Below are positions 22,108 through 34,631 of a stretch of 64,000 nt of DNA, in pieces. This stretch comes from Sarcocystis neurona (Eukaryota > Apicomplexa > Conoidasida > Eucoccidiorida > Sarcocystidae). The stretch spans positions 2,749,063 to 2,813,062 of the forward strand of contig KL647300.1 in the NCBI GenBank assembly GCA_000727475.1. The letters are read 5' to 3'. Position numbers and translations under genes: made by a program. The notes below the pieces were generated by a model. That model had not been told where the DNA came from, did no database searches, and saw nothing but the letters and a program-made list of their open reading frames with translations. Each line of letters opens with the position of its first letter. Position 1 is the stretch's first letter.

Positions 22108-25100
22108 GTGAGGAAGAGCCTATAAAGTCCGTGATGCACCCATGCAGATGAAAATGTCGTGGGAAGACAGACAGCAAGAAGACGGCGGCACCCCTAAGCA
22201 GGCAGGAGGCAAAGAAGAGAAACAGAGAGGAAAGCGAAGAGAAAGAAGCAGCACCAGCTGCTTTCGGTGCACAGCGGCAGACGCGCTCTCAACAAGGTCG
22301 CAGCAGCTTGTGGACATGCTCGAGACACGAGGTACCAGCATATACAGACCTCTCAATATATCGATAGATACGACTATCCGCGCACGTACGTATAAGGCAC
22401 TTCGGTGAGTTGCATTCAGAGAAACGCGCCGGTGACTACCTGGTATTGACGTTTAAATATAAGAGATATACAAATATGCGCACGTGTGTATGCTGTAAGC
22501 TATTACCCTGTACACGTCTATAACACCCATAGGTGTGCACACATGTACACATACATATATATATATATATGTATACGTGTGTGTGGTCTCTCGTGTTTGT
22601 CAGGAGGAGACTTGGATAGCATAGATACGTACGTCTACTACGTCTGTATGTCTATACTGTAGCCGAAGAAGAGAAGAAGCTCCCGTTCTTTGTGCGAGTG
22701 GAATGTAGTGCGCCCGGTCGACCGGAGCTTCTCTGCCAGGCACGAGTTACGAACGCCCTTCGTTTCCTTATGTCTCGTCCTTCCTCTGCGTCTTCCTCTC
22801 TTTGTCTCTATACGGACGGGGCGCCGCGTGACACCGGGATCGACCTGCACGTTGAAAGTACCGATTTCTGCTGCAGCGAAGTAGCTACATCTATGTTTGC
22901 CTCCACATGTACACGCGTGTGTGTATTTCTTTCTGTCTGTCTCGGGAAATATGTGTGCCGCGCATGATAACGAGGATGGCAAAGCAGTCACTGCCAATAA
23001 TGCGCCGCCACACCAGTTTGTGTGTGTGTGTGTGTCTCAGTCTCCCTCTCCGTCTTGCTCTGTGTGCGTTCCTCCTCTGCGTGGGCCTGCGCGAAATACG
23101 ATTTCAAATGTATGTTTTTCCACTTCACCAAGGGAGGAGGAGGTTACACGGGTCATTTAGCCGTTCCCCGCATTTTTAGTAGGGCAGCGCATGTATGCGT
23201 ACACACCCATCTGGGGCAGGACTTCTCTAGATACAGACTCCTCCCTTTCTCACTGTATCTATATATGTATATATATGTATATATATAGGTGCACAGTAGT
23301 AGCACGCGTATAAGCAGCCGCTTATGTGTACACATAAGTTTAAGCATCTGCCTCTCAGTCTTTCCTTACACGTAGACACATCTGTATACGCACGCGTGTA
23401 TACGCACGCGTGTATACGCACGCGTGTATACGCACGCGTATATACGCGTGTGTACAACTTCGCATCTGGACGGTCTTAAGTGGGTAATCTTCGTTAATCT
23501 TTGATACATAGTACATGTGTAGGTGCGTAGCGCCCTGCATCTCTGTTCAACAGATAGTCCTCTTTCCCAGTCTCTCTCCTCGTCTTTCTATACGTGTGTG
23601 ATGGAGCAGAGGTCCACGCAGCAACGGCGGGCAGAGACGCTGCAGGTGAAGTTGGAGAAAGCGATCAACGACGTCGACAGCGCGGTAAAGAGGAATCCTG
23701 CCTTTCTGCAGTTCGACTAGCAGTAAAGCCAGTCGCTTTTAGATACATACCTGGGAGTGTACAAATACATTTGTCATCTACTATATATGCAAAAAGTGCT
23801 TACATGTCCGAATTTATACATACGTTAACATATCTATATGCGTGTTTACGAGGATGTTCATAAAGAAGCATCTGGAAAGGATATATTGCAGGTGAACGAC
23901 GTCTAGTGGTTAGGATTGTCGAGGTGTTTGTTACTGGCAGTTGGCTGTGTCTACGCGTGTGCACACCTCTGCATACACGTAGACGCTTATAGGTATAAAA
24001 TGATATATTCGTGTAAAGAGGTACATCTGTGTCTACGTGCACTTACATGTGTGCATGTGCAGAACGCGTACAAATGAATTATATCTTCATCACTGGCTTA
24101 TACTCTACCCACGACTCAAATCGTGCACACATGCGTCTACGAGTGTGCAGACACACACTTGTGTGTGTATTCTTATGTATTTTTATGGACTGCGGTACAT
24201 ACTCGCATTTATAGTCGATTCTGCATTCCTTTTTCTCATTGCGGGGGGTTGGAAGGCTGTCACACACCCTGCCGGTGTTTTCGTGCGACTGACTGAAGAA
24301 GGGACTACGTTCTGCTGCTGCTGCTGCTGCGCTGCCGCAGCACCTAGCCGCGCGCGGAAGCTTCTCCATTCACTGTACTTGGTACTGCTGCCTCTACAGG
24401 CGTCGTACCGCTGCCGCTTTTTCCTGTAGGCACTCCGCGGCTCCAGCATGACGCACTACCCTTTGCTGCACTTGGGCTCCAGCAGCTTCTCTTCGTCACC
24501 TTTCTGGCTCGCAGCAGTCGAACTCCTGTAAACGCCAGTGCTGCTGCAGCGGCCCTGCCACATTCTCTCTCGCGTCGCCGACGCTGCAGCACCGGCTCGA
24601 GCTTTCGCGCTGCTGCTGCGGTTCCTACTTAAACGTATTCTCTCTTTCTAGATGCTACTACGACTATGGCACTACCGTCTTCGTCCATGCTGCTGCTTCC
24701 AAGTACCATTTCTGCAGTCTTGCTGCTGTGCTCCTCCTGCTGTGCTCCTCCTGCTGTGCTCCTCCTGCTGTGCTCCTCCTGCTGTAGTTTTGTCGAATCT
24801 GCCTGTATGGCTGCTGCACTGCTGTATCCCTCCGTTTCTGTCGCCGCGGTTGCTGCAAGTCTGTGACACTCTTCCATGCCTGCATGCGTTTCCGCGGCGA
24901 TCTACGGTCTTCCGCCTTACATGGTGCGGCTGCAGCATTAGAGCGACCGTCTTACCTGCATCACCTGTTCCCGCACTCCTGCCACCTTCCCTCGCATATG
25001 CGGCTGCTGCTTCTTCGGCTGCCGCGTGTTGTCCGCCACGCGGAGCGGCTGCCGCAGCTCTTCCACATTCTTCTGTAACTGCGGCTGCTTCTGCTGTGAC

Positions 25101-28100
25101 AGCATGCACGCACGTCCCCTCCAGATTACCTGCTGTTGCGGTTGCTACGCCTGCCGCTGCTGCTGCAGCAGTGAGGCAGCCCTTGCTGTTGCTGCCGCTG
25201 CTCCTTTAACTGGCGACAGCTTGCTGCTTTACTGCCGCTCCGACACGGGAAAGCAAACATGTCCTTTAATCGCGACCCTATTGCTCCAAGTGACGCTTTC
25301 TCCTGTGTATGGCGGAGGGCTTTCTGGTGTAACTGCTGCGAGGGAGTGCTGCTGCAGCTGCTGCTGCACCCTCGTGGCTTTCAAGACGTGATAGCTACCG
25401 CAGCAGCTGCCCGTCGTCCAGACTGCCATCCGCTGCGACAGACCTTGCCTCTACCTACGCGCACGTGTGGCCTGTGCTTCTCTGCCGGTGTAAATAATTA
25501 CGTATGCGAGTCATATTTTAGCTTTGCAGAAAATGGTATGTAACAACTGCACACGTGGTCTGGGTTGCGGGGGTGCATGAATTTGCTGCGGCACTGCTTT
25601 CTTGCTTTTACAACGCCGCCGCTGGAAGTGCAACACTGCAGCACCACGTCTTATGTTGCTGCTGCTGTGGCAACTTTGCTTCTGTGCGCCGAGGCTGCTC
25701 CTGCGCGACGCCTGTTCCCACCAGCTGCTGCAGCCCCTGTCCTCCGTTCTTCTTGCGCCGGCGCTGCTGCGTTTCTTTTAGCGCAGTAGTAGCTTCTGTC
25801 AGCTTCTTCAGGAGTGCCGCACGTGCTGCAGCATCGTTCGGCCCTTTTCCTCCCCGCGCTTGTGCTGCTGTGTTCGTATCCGCTTAGCTCCTACTGCTGC
25901 TCTTGTGCTTGTCACTGCGCTGCTACGCACGCACTGCTGGTTCAGAACGCGGAAGCAGAGCAGCTATCGAAGGCTTTGCAAGACGCGTGCGACGAGCTGC
26001 TGCTTCTGCGTAGACGCTGCGCCGTTCTGGAAAGGAATCCGGTACATTTCACCAGCCACCACCACTTCCTTAAAGGTCCACACGTATACAGAAAATCAAG
26101 AATCAAGCACACGTATACACACGCGTATATATCCATACGTATATGCACAGGTATATCTGTGTATGTGTCCGTACATGTATACGTATATGTACGTGTGTAT
26201 CTGGCTATGGGCCGATACGTGTATAATGCCTGTGTACATGTATATCTGCGTGTGTGCGCCCATAGGTGTATACTTCTGTGTCTATATGCACGTATTCCTG
26301 TTTGTGCGCCCACACATCTACAAGTACATGGATATCTGTGTATGCGCCCACACATGTATATTTATATTTATATGTACATGTGCATCTTTCTGTGCGCCTA
26401 CCTGTGCCTGTTCTTTGATGTTTGTGACTCTCTTCACGCGTGCAGGCGATGTACCGAAGGTAATGCCTTCGTGCAAGTAACAAGTGAAACAAGGTAGCTA
26501 CTTGTTTACGTGCACATATATATATATATATATCTACCTACACAATATATATATATAGATATCTATATATGAATGTATACATGCATACTAGATTCTTACA
26601 TGTATATGTGTATACAGATATATTTAAGTCCTCGAAAAAAACAGGGAGAGTTTCGTCTGTGTGCCTACTGCATGCATCCTGAAAAATAATTGTTGAAGAC
26701 AACATCTGTGTACGTCCCTGTCTCTCTCTTAAGATGTATAAGCATATGCACACATATGTACATATATACGGATAAGTATGTCCGAATACGTATATATATA
26801 TACATATATATATACATGTGCATGGAGATACAGAGGGAGTCTGCATACATATATATGTACAATATATATGACCATACATATATGTAAATATGTGTGTACG
26901 GCCATGTATGTATATATATATATATGTGCGTGAGCACACGGGTGCGTATGAATATGAAGACACGTGGAGATACATAGGAAGTCTAATATATATATCTATC
27001 TATCTATATATGTATATATACTACATACGTCTATACATATCTGTAAATATGTCCGTATGAGTATACATGTATATATGTGCGTGTGTACATGGGTCTGTAC
27101 ATATATCGGTCACGTAAATATAGATACAAGTAAGAGGCTGTATGCGGTACATCCGGCTCCTGCTTTTCCTGCGAGTGCTGCTGCTTTAGAATTACGAGGA
27201 GCTTCGTGAGAGCGAGGAGGCCTACGCAGCTGCCGCGCAGCAGCAGCAGACGCTGCAGCGGCAGCTGTCCAACTTAGCAGCAGCTAATCGACGCAAGACG
27301 GTACAGAACGACGAGCTGCAGCAGGAGCTGCGCAGTTTAAGAAAAAGCCTGACCGAAAAGGAGGAAGAGGTGCGCTCTGGCTGCTGCTTTTCCTGCGTGT
27401 CTTGCATCCCCTGTTGCTTTTCCCGGTAGCGCTGCCGCCTCTACACTGCTGCTTCTGTCCTTTTAATAGTAAACCTTGGGCTGCTGCTTCACCTGTTGCT
27501 GCGTCACCTGTTGCTGCGTCACCCGTTGCTGCGTCACCCGTTGCTGCGTCATCTGTTGATGCGCCACCTGTTGCTGCGTCACCTGTTGCTGCGTCACCTT
27601 TTGCTGAGTCATGTTGCCGCGTCACCCGTTGCTGCGTCACCTGCTGCTGCTTCACTTGCTGCTGCTTCACCTGCTGCTGCTTCGTCTGCGGCTGCTTCAC
27701 CTGCTGCTGCCTCACCTGCTGGCTGCTGGTTTGCCTTTTTGTCTTTTTTTCTGCTGATAGGCTCTTCCTTCTTGTCCCGCTCTACTGCTTCCTCGTCCTC
27801 CGCTCCTTCTGCTGGTTTTCATTATGTGCTGCTGCTGCCTCACCATCTTACCGGTGCGCTCCTTGCTAGTTCGCTCGTCCGCAGCTGCCGCGGTTGCGTC
27901 ACGTGCTACCGTTGAATCGACTTCACTGCTGCGGCACTCCCTGTTGATTTGCTGGCGCGTGTGCGTCTTCTGCCGTGCAGCTGCTCCTGCAGCGGTGCCC
28001 TCTGTTCCGTTCTCTACCCCCCCGGCTGCTGCTCTCCGATTCTTCTTGCTGTTTCGGTTGCATGCGGGAGGCGCACGCGTGCATGCCCATAGTGTATTTA

Positions 28101-31100
28101 TGTTTCTTGAAATGAGAAAGCGCATTGCTCGGAGGTGCCAGAGGTACTAACTGCGTCCGTACTTGTGCATATGTATGTGCGCCGCCGGCGTATGTTTACT
28201 TCTCTACCTCCATATGTGAGTTTGCTCTCGAGTCTCACAGACAGGGAGGTTCTTTCTCCTGGTGTCTGTTCTGCATTTGTATCGATGAAGAAGCAGCCCG
28301 TCGCGAACTCTGCTGCTTTTGCCCGCATTGTGCTACGGCCGCTGCCACTGGGCGCGTGCTGCTGCTCCTGCGTGTGCTTTCGCTGCTAGAGCTGCCGCTC
28401 TGCGTGCTCTGCTGCTGCTGGTGCTGCGCGTCTGTTGCCACGGCTCTTGGTGCACGTTTCCTGCTGCTCCTTCTGGGCTTGTGCGGGTGCGACACATGTG
28501 TTGCTGCTACTGCTGCACGCCCGTTGTTTTTGGTGTCTGTGTGCTGGTTCGTTGGTACCCTGCAGGCGTTGCTGCTGCTGCTGCTGTGCTCGTGGCTCTT
28601 TTCTCGTATGCATATGCTGCTGCAGCTGCCTCGACTCACGCGCTGCCTGCGCGGCAGCTGCTGGTTCAATTCTCTTGCTGCTGCCGCTGCTGTGTGTGCG
28701 GCGCTGCTGTTGCAGCTCCTTGTGTTGAGAAGGCGGTCGATGATGAGGATGACGCAGCAGCAGACCCCACGGAGCTGCTGCGGCTTCAAGGCAAGTCCTC
28801 TTCACGGCACTATGAAGCCCGTGCCTCCTTCACTATATATATATATATGTACTTGCCCCTGAAGCTGTAGGGGCACACGCATATACACGTGTCATATAGA
28901 ATCAAGTATACAGTGGTGTTGCTTGTGACAGGGATATCAATGAATATCCGTCTCCATCTCCCTCTGCACCTACCTGCGGGTCTCTCTCTGTGTCTCTTTC
29001 TCATTTGTACATCCCTGTTTATCTTCTGACGCTGGAAATTCAGCCGCTGACTTCAGCCGTTTACATCTACATGTGTACCGTACGAGATTCGCATACACCT
29101 ATGTCATTTTCCCACATACTTTACTACGTCTGTACGTCTCTCTCTGTGTAGCTCTATTTCGTACGTGTTCCACCGTTGTTGTTGCTCTCTGTCTCTCTCT
29201 ATCTCTATATATAAATATACGTAGGTAGGCAAAGAGAGAGCAATGTTTACACGTTGCAATGGAGGGGAGGGTGTTTGCATAAAAGAAAGAGGGAAGAACA
29301 GCGGCGGGCCGCGTACATGATGGACTGCGCGCCGAACAGCAGCGAGACGCCCGCATGCGGCAGCAGCAATAGCAGCAAGGTCACGTCGCATCAAGAGGGC
29401 TTGGCTCCAACGTTGTTCTTCTTTCCTTCACTCTCCATTTTTTCTGGCAGCTGAAGGACACAGGAGGAGAGGCAGGCTTCAGCAGCAGCAGCAGCAACTA
29501 CTCGTGCGCGGGGTCATGCCAGTGCAGCACAGGCTGCTCCAGCGCCAGGCTGCTGCAGCCAGCGTATACCCTGCCAGCAGGAAACTGTGCTGCTGCGTCC
29601 GGGTGGAAACCAGAAGGTAGCAGCGCTAGGTCAAGAGCAGCAGCCAGCAGCGTCGACGCAGCGGTAAGAGCTGCAGCAGTAGCAACAGAGGAGAGTGCGG
29701 CAGACACAGCAGTGGCAGCAGCACGCCACATAGCGGCCGCAGCTGCAGCCTTAAATGCTGACGCGGCAGCAGCAGAAGCAGCAGCAGCAAAAGCAGCAGC
29801 AGTCGAATGGCCAGCGGCTACTGTGAGAGGGGACAGACCAGCAGGCGAAATGGCAGCAGTCGCAAGGGGGACGTTTTGTGACACTGCAGCAGCAGACACA
29901 CGGATGGAACGTTCAGCAGCGGCTGCAGCCACGCGTGCAACACCAGCGTGTGGGGGAGGAGGAGTAGAAATCAACGGTGGAGCAGCGGCAGTAGACGTCG
30001 AAGCCTTCGATACAACGGCAGTAGAACGAGGAGGAGATGCGTTTGAAATTGCGGCAGGAGGAGCAGAGGCGCATGGGACCGAAGCAGGAGGGACAGGAGA
30101 AGCCTATGAAAAAGCATCACGGGGAGGAGGAAAAGCTGACGAAGCAGCAGCAACAGGGAGCGGACAGAGGGAGCAGCATTGGCTGGGGTCACGTGATTCG
30201 CCGTCTCTGCGTCCCGCATGCGTTCCTCCACTGCAATTAAAACGTGGATCTTTCTCGCACAAGCCCTCTGCGGAGACTCGTCGTCTGACTGTTTCTGCTG
30301 CTGTGGCTGCTGCTGCTGTGGCACCCGGCGCTGCTGCGGCTGGTAACACTGCGTCTTTTCCTACTGCAGTACCAACTGCAACATGCTGCACGCCGGTGCA
30401 GCTCTTCAGCAGGAAGAGGGGATGTGGAAAGAGGAGCAGGCGCAGGCGCAGCAACAGCAGCAGCAACAATCACAGGAGAGGGAGCGAGGGTGCAGCGGTG
30501 GGGGAGGACGGCCCGCTCAGCAGCAGCAACTGCAGCAGCAGAAGCGAGACGAGCCGCAGCAGCGGTAGAAGCAGCTGTTCGAATAGCAGCAGCTACAGAA
30601 GCAGCACAGACAAGTGCAAAAGTGATGTGTTGCCTTCTGCAAGATATGGCGCCTTTGGTGATGCGGCAATTGTACGAACTGGCGAGACAAGAAATAATGC
30701 TGCCGAAGGGGTGCAGCGAAGGGAGGCACTTGCACGCGCCAGCTCGAGACGGAGCAACAGCAGGTTCTCTGAGGCTCCCGACGAAGATATGAGCAGCAGA
30801 TACAGCAGCTGGCGCGACCCTTTTTCCGCCCAAAACAGTCGCACAGAACATCACATCAACGGCCAGAGCAGCAGCGCAGGGGCAGCAGGACGGAGCGGCA
30901 GGCGCCACAGATTTGCGAAGGGAAGCGGCAGCAGGCAGCGAGATGACAGCAGCCTCAGCAGGTGCTGGGCAAGTAGCGCCAGTAACAAACTAAAGCGCAG
31001 CTACGGCGTGGCTCGGAAGGAGAAGGCCAGCAGCTGTGAACTGCACATCAGCAGCAGCAGCAGTAGCCCCTGCGACACCGACAGCAGCAGCGGGAGCAGG

Positions 31101-34100
31101 AGCGCACACGTTGCTCCCAAGAATTGCAACAGCGGCATCGGGGAGACTGGCGAGTTCGCTAGTGATTGCAGCAGCCCGTGTGATTCGCCAGGGATAGCAA
31201 AGGACGGTAGAGGCAAAAGAAGAAGGAGCAGCAGCATCAGCGTCGGGAAGGTTAATGCGCTTGGACGTGGCACCCGCAGCCTCAGCAGGCAGCCATCACG
31301 AAGAAGTGTGAGCAGTTGTCGCAGCAGCAGCAGCAACAGACCCGGAACGTTCTTTTCCAGCAGAAGCAGCAGCACCAACTGGAGTAGTGCCACTTGTAGC
31401 CACTGCAACAACATCAGTGAGAGTGCTGAGACTGTCGGCCTCCGCAGCAGCAGCCGCAACAAACATGCCGCTTCTGTGGATGAATCTTCCTCTTCTACCT
31501 GCAGCAGAAACCGCAGGAGCTGCGCCTGCAGCAGTGGTGAGGTTATGCGGAGCTGTCCGAAGAGCACAGCAAGGAGCAGCGCGAGCAACAGTCGATGTCG
31601 TGAGGGCCGCGGCAGTACAGATACTGAAGCAGGGGCAGAAATGTGTAGGGTCAAGACAGGTGGAAGCACTGCTGCAGAAGAACCGGCTGTGTACGACGGC
31701 AGGATAAATGCGACGGACGGTGGAGAGGAAGCGTGGTCAGCAGGTGCAGAAGAGGTGGGAACAAAATTCCCGCCTACATCGGCTACTGCCGTGGCTGACG
31801 CTGCGGCTCCTGCAACAACAAGCAGGCACGGGGAGAGCGAGCCGTTGGCCGTCCGTCCTCACGCAGCAGCAGGCGTGTGTCCCACACCTCGCCGACAGCA
31901 CCTGCTGCAAATTCTGCAGCAGCAGAGATTGCGTTCTCGTGCGCAGCAGCCACAGTGGGTGCAGGAGCCGCAGCGAGTGATCCTGCAGCAACAGCTTATC
32001 CACCAGCAGCAACACTTGCCACAGCAGCGTGATCTGCAGGAGCAGCGCCAGACGACAGAAGAACGGCTGGTGCTGCCCCACCAGCGGCCCAGCGCGCAGC
32101 AGCATCAGCAGCTGCAGCTGCTGCAGCAGCACCGCCTGAAGCATGAGCTTGAGGAGCTGTGCACGAAGGAAAGATATCCGCAGCAAAATGCAAAGCTTCT
32201 TCGCCAGCTAAGCAAGAGGCGTGTTTTGCTGGATGTGTCACCTAGAGCAGCAACAGGGAACACTTCTGTCTACGCCGGCTTTTGCCCAGACCCAGCCGCT
32301 GCTTTCCCTTCTTCTTCGTCTTCTCCGTCTTCATGTGCTGTTCCTTGTGGAGCGCCCTGTTGCACCGGCGTCTTGGCTGCTGCTGCTCCATCACCAGTGC
32401 CGTCGTACGACCCGTCACATGCTGCTGCTCGTGTTTTCTGTACTCCCGCCCCCACTTTCTCTGCTTCTGCTGCCTCCGCTGAGTTTCGCTCTCGCGTTTG
32501 CCCGATTGCTGCTGCTTCGCCTTTTGAGGCACATGTAGCAGGTGCAGAGTCTGCAGCGATGGACGACGAGGACGAGCTGCAGCGGGAGCAGCTGTCAATG
32601 TTCGACGAGCTGCTGCAGAGCGCACTGCTGCAGAAGCCGTTGACTGAGGAAGAAGCGGAGCTCAAGCTGTCGCTGGATCGGGTGCTGCTTGCTGTTGCTG
32701 CTACCCGCCTTCCCTTACATGAACTGCAGCAGAAAGGAGTATCTGAAGAATGCATCCGTACCATTGCGGAGTTGCGCCAGCAGCAGGAAGCGAAGCAGCA
32801 GGAAGCGAAGCAGCAGGAAACGAGGCAGCAGGAAACGAGGCAGCAGGAAACGAAGCAGCAGGAAGCGAAGCAGCAGGAAACGAGGCAGCAGGAAACGAGG
32901 CAGCAGGAAACGAAGCAGCAGGAGGCGAAGCAGGCGGAAGCGAAACAGGAGGAAACGCAGCGGCAACAGCACGAGCAACAACAGCGGCAGCAACAGGTAA
33001 AGCAGCAACAGGTAGAGGGAACGGGACAGAGACAGCATTTGAGGCAGTACGCCGAGGGGGGGGGCTGGCGCTGCCTTTGCAGCGGCGGCATTAGCAAAAA
33101 CCCATGGAGTGGTTTTTACGGAAATCAAAACTATGAGCGCAGTACAAACGACAATGCTACGGGTGTTGCCGCGGGGGGGGCAGCAGGAGCCGCGCAGCTG
33201 CTTTTGAGTACGAAGTGGATGACGTGGAAAGATATCCTGCCGCGGCCGTTGCTGTGGGTAGTCAACCGAGTAACCTTCAGAAGACCAGGCCTCTCCTCAG
33301 TATTAGAACACAGCAGGCTCAGCATCTCAAATAGCAACGGCAGCGGCAGCAGCAGCACAGGAGGCAGCAGCTGCAGCGTGCTCGACGACGACAGCAAGAG
33401 TCGTACCTGGCGTGACACCGGTGGCAGCAACAGGCAGAGAAGTAGCAGCAGCACGCACGGATGGGCCAGTGTGTGGGGATGGAACGGAGGCCGTTTCTAC
33501 GGAGACTTGCATGACAGTACGTCGTGGTGGAGCACCAGCAGAGCTTCAGTACTGCGTCAACTGTTGCAGGGCACAGGTTTCGCGACTGCACTTCGCTTTC
33601 CAAGTGGAGAGGCGCTCTCAGCCGATTCAGCAGCAGTAAGAGGCGGAGAGAAGGCTGGAGGAACGCCGGCGGCAGCAGGAGAAGCGACAGCAGAGATAAA
33701 AGCAGCGGGAAGAGCGACAGGCAACGAGAAGGAAGAAGCAACAGCAGGAGGGGAAAGAGCAGAAATTGCGAGGGAGGCTGTAGCAGCAACACAGCCGCAG
33801 GAGCGTGCGGAAGCAGCAGCTGCAGATGTCGACGCCGCTCTTCTTGCAGAGGCAGCAGCACTTGCAGAGGAATTGCACGAAGAGATGATCAGAGAACTAG
33901 AACAGAACAACGACAACTGCAAGCGCTTCGCAATAAGCAACACCGAGCGAAGACCGGAAGACAGCAGTGGTGAACTGTGCGTCACTTGTGGGGCCGCTGC
34001 AGCTGCGACTTGTGCAGCTGGTGCTGGGGTTGCTGCTTCTCGCCGGGTTGTTGGCGACGTTCAGGCTCTTAGTGAGAACGGTGCAGGACCTCACAACGCA

Positions 34101-34631
34101 ACAGCAGTCGCTGCTGCCGCTGCCAGTAGTAGCAGTTGTCCTAATACTCCTCTTGCTGCTGCAGAAGGAGCAGGCAGAGAATCCGACGTGGCAACACAAG
34201 CGAAGAGAATCACGTCGTGTACACCGCTACTAAATACGGCGCAGCACCCCCTTCGAGGAACGCGAAGTGCACCACAGCGGCGGCGACACCACGCCGCAGC
34301 GCAGTGGGAGCCTGCAGCAGAGCAGCAGCAGCGGGGCGGTGTATGGCTGCAGGAGACTGAAGCGGGGAAGGAGGAAATGACTTGTGCGAACTCATGGGGA
34401 AAGGCCGTGACGGAAGTGACGAGCGGCAGGCCGGTTGCCACACCCCCCCAGCAGTCTACCTGTACGCGGCTGCTGCTGCTGGGTGCTGCAAGCGCCGCTG
34501 CTCTTTTGCTGACGGGCGCGATACAGAGAGGGATGCACAGGCGAGAGTGGCTGCAGCAGGTGGCGCTGCTGTTTCGACAAGTGCAGAAGCTCCTGATGTT
34601 GAATCTCATGAGATACTCGCCGAGAAATTAA
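20326..34631 (+). CDS. Giant Gln/Glu/Ala/Ser-rich coiled-coil protein, unknown function
   Basis: Well-supported exons are 20326-22107, 23610-23684, 25946-26041, 27190-27369 and 29451-34631; short exons near 28730-28790 and 29285-29379 are less certain. The ATG at 20326 sits in AAAAATGGCA, a good apicomplexan start context, and follows a stop and no earlier ATG in frame. The first four exons all start and end in phase 0 and read as one coiled coil: KALEAAADALVTAEEK, QQRRAETLQVKLEKAI, NAEAEQLSKALQDACDELLL, ELQQELRSLRKSLTEKEEE. The product would be about 2,450-2,500 residues. I do not recognise a family; a scaffold or tether is a guess from the coiled coils alone. The reading frame is uncertain after about 33965. 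Confidence 0.6.
23385..23452 (+). repeat. 14-bp tandem repeat of alternating purine/pyrimidine
   Basis: The unit TATACGCACGCGTG is repeated about four times, then decays to TATACGCGTGTG. It lies in intron 2 of the coiled-coil gene. Confidence 0.9.
23610..23684 (+). other. Coiled-coil gene exon 2 (25 codons)
   Basis: RSTQQRRAETLQVKLEKAIN then DVDSA, between ATGGAGCAG and GCG|GTAAAG. Phase 0 at both ends; continues the helix of exon 1. Confidence 0.6.
24310..25945 (+). repeat. CTG-rich 3' part of coiled-coil gene intron 2
   Basis: Imperfect CTG/TGC triplets on the sense strand up to the exon-3 acceptor. They include a 15-bp array at 24723-24786 (unit TGCTGTGCTCCTCCT-like, about four copies). 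The long Leu/Cys frames are artefacts. Confidence 0.8.
25946..26041 (+). other. Coiled-coil gene exon 3 (32 codons)
   Basis: Acceptor CTGGTTCAG, donor AATCCG|GTACAT. Codes NAEAEQLSKALQDACDELLL then LRRRCAVLERNP; Leu falls at heptad positions. Phase 0 at both ends. Flanked by CTG-rich and TATA-rich intron. Confidence 0.65.
26180..26410 (+). repeat. ~62-bp degenerate minisatellite
   Basis: Three to four units contain TGTGCGCCCA(C/T)A followed by TATCTGTGTATG or similar. Located in intron 3 of the coiled-coil gene. Confidence 0.6.
26820..27110 (+). repeat. Degenerate ~145-bp duplication rich in TATATG
   Basis: GGAGATACA(G/T)AGG(G/A)AGTCT occurs near 26825 and 26967. Each is followed by TATATATGTA, a CATACATATATGTAAATATG(T)-like segment and a TATATGTGCGTG element. 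Confidence 0.6.
27190..27369 (+). other. Coiled-coil gene exon 4 (60 codons)
   Basis: Acceptor CTGCTTTAG, donor GAAGAG|GTGCGC. Codes NYEELRESEEAYAAAAQQQQ, then TLQRQLSNLAAANRRKTVQN and DELQQELRSLRKSLTEKEEE: classic coiled coil. Phase 0 at both ends. The best-supported exon of the gene. Confidence 0.75.
27481..27720 (+). repeat. 15-bp tandem array in intron 4
   Basis: About 16 units of the CTGTTGCTGCGTCAC type. They would encode the pentapeptide PVAAS in one sense frame, but the array lies between coiled-coil exon 4 and the next exon and is best read as intronic. Confidence 0.8.
28730..28790 (+). other. Tentative coiled-coil gene exon 5 with GC donor
   Basis: Codes KAVDDEDDAAADPTELLRLQ and ends CAAG|GCAAGT, the consensus of rare GC-AG introns. 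The acceptor GTGTTGAG is weak; GTTGCAG at 28714 is stronger but gives a less protein-like frame. Confidence 0.4.
29285..29379 (+). other. Tentative coiled-coil gene exon 6
   Basis: The frame KREEQRRAAYMMDCAPNSSE ends in AGCAAG|GTCACG and is in phase with the last exon. The acceptor is uncertain: TTTGCATAAAAG, or a GAAG that would join exon 5 as LLRLQ-EQRRAAYMMD. Confidence 0.35.
29451..34631 (+). other. Coiled-coil gene last exon, 1,726 codons, low complexity
   Basis: Acceptor CATTTTTTCTGGCAG ends at 29450; the frame is open to TAA at 34629-34631. Order of regions: Ala-rich; Ser/Arg-rich (SRSETSRSSGRSS-like); Gln-rich coiled coil about 31880-32220; acidic helical segment (MDDEDELQREQLSMFDELLQ) near 32560; 15-nt repeats coding E(A/T)(K/R)QQ at 32784-32955; then a compact stretch KWMTWKDILPRPLLWVVNRV near 33215-33275 and an Ala/Glu helix near 33640-33905. 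After about 33965 the other frames are equally or more protein-like. Confidence 0.5.
32784..32955 (+). repeat. 15-bp coding tandem array, E(A/T)(K/R)QQ repeats
   Basis: About eleven units of CAGGAA(G/A)CGA(A/G)GCAG in frame with the last exon. They give a highly charged, helix-prone pentapeptide repeat. Confidence 0.9.

Noticed and set aside
27402..27915. PVAAS pentapeptide-repeat frames (139-155 residues)
   Set aside because: Translate the 15-bp array between coiled-coil exons; intron placement is better supported by the GT donor at 27370 and exon phases.
29498..29974. 158-residue minus-strand Ala-rich frame
   Set aside because: Antisense shadow of GCA/TGC triplets in the last exon of the plus-strand gene.
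31001..31669. 222-residue minus-strand Leu-rich, membrane-like frame
   Set aside because: Leu from CTG repeats opposite the Ser/Arg-rich exon; CTG tracts always give a false transmembrane look in one frame.
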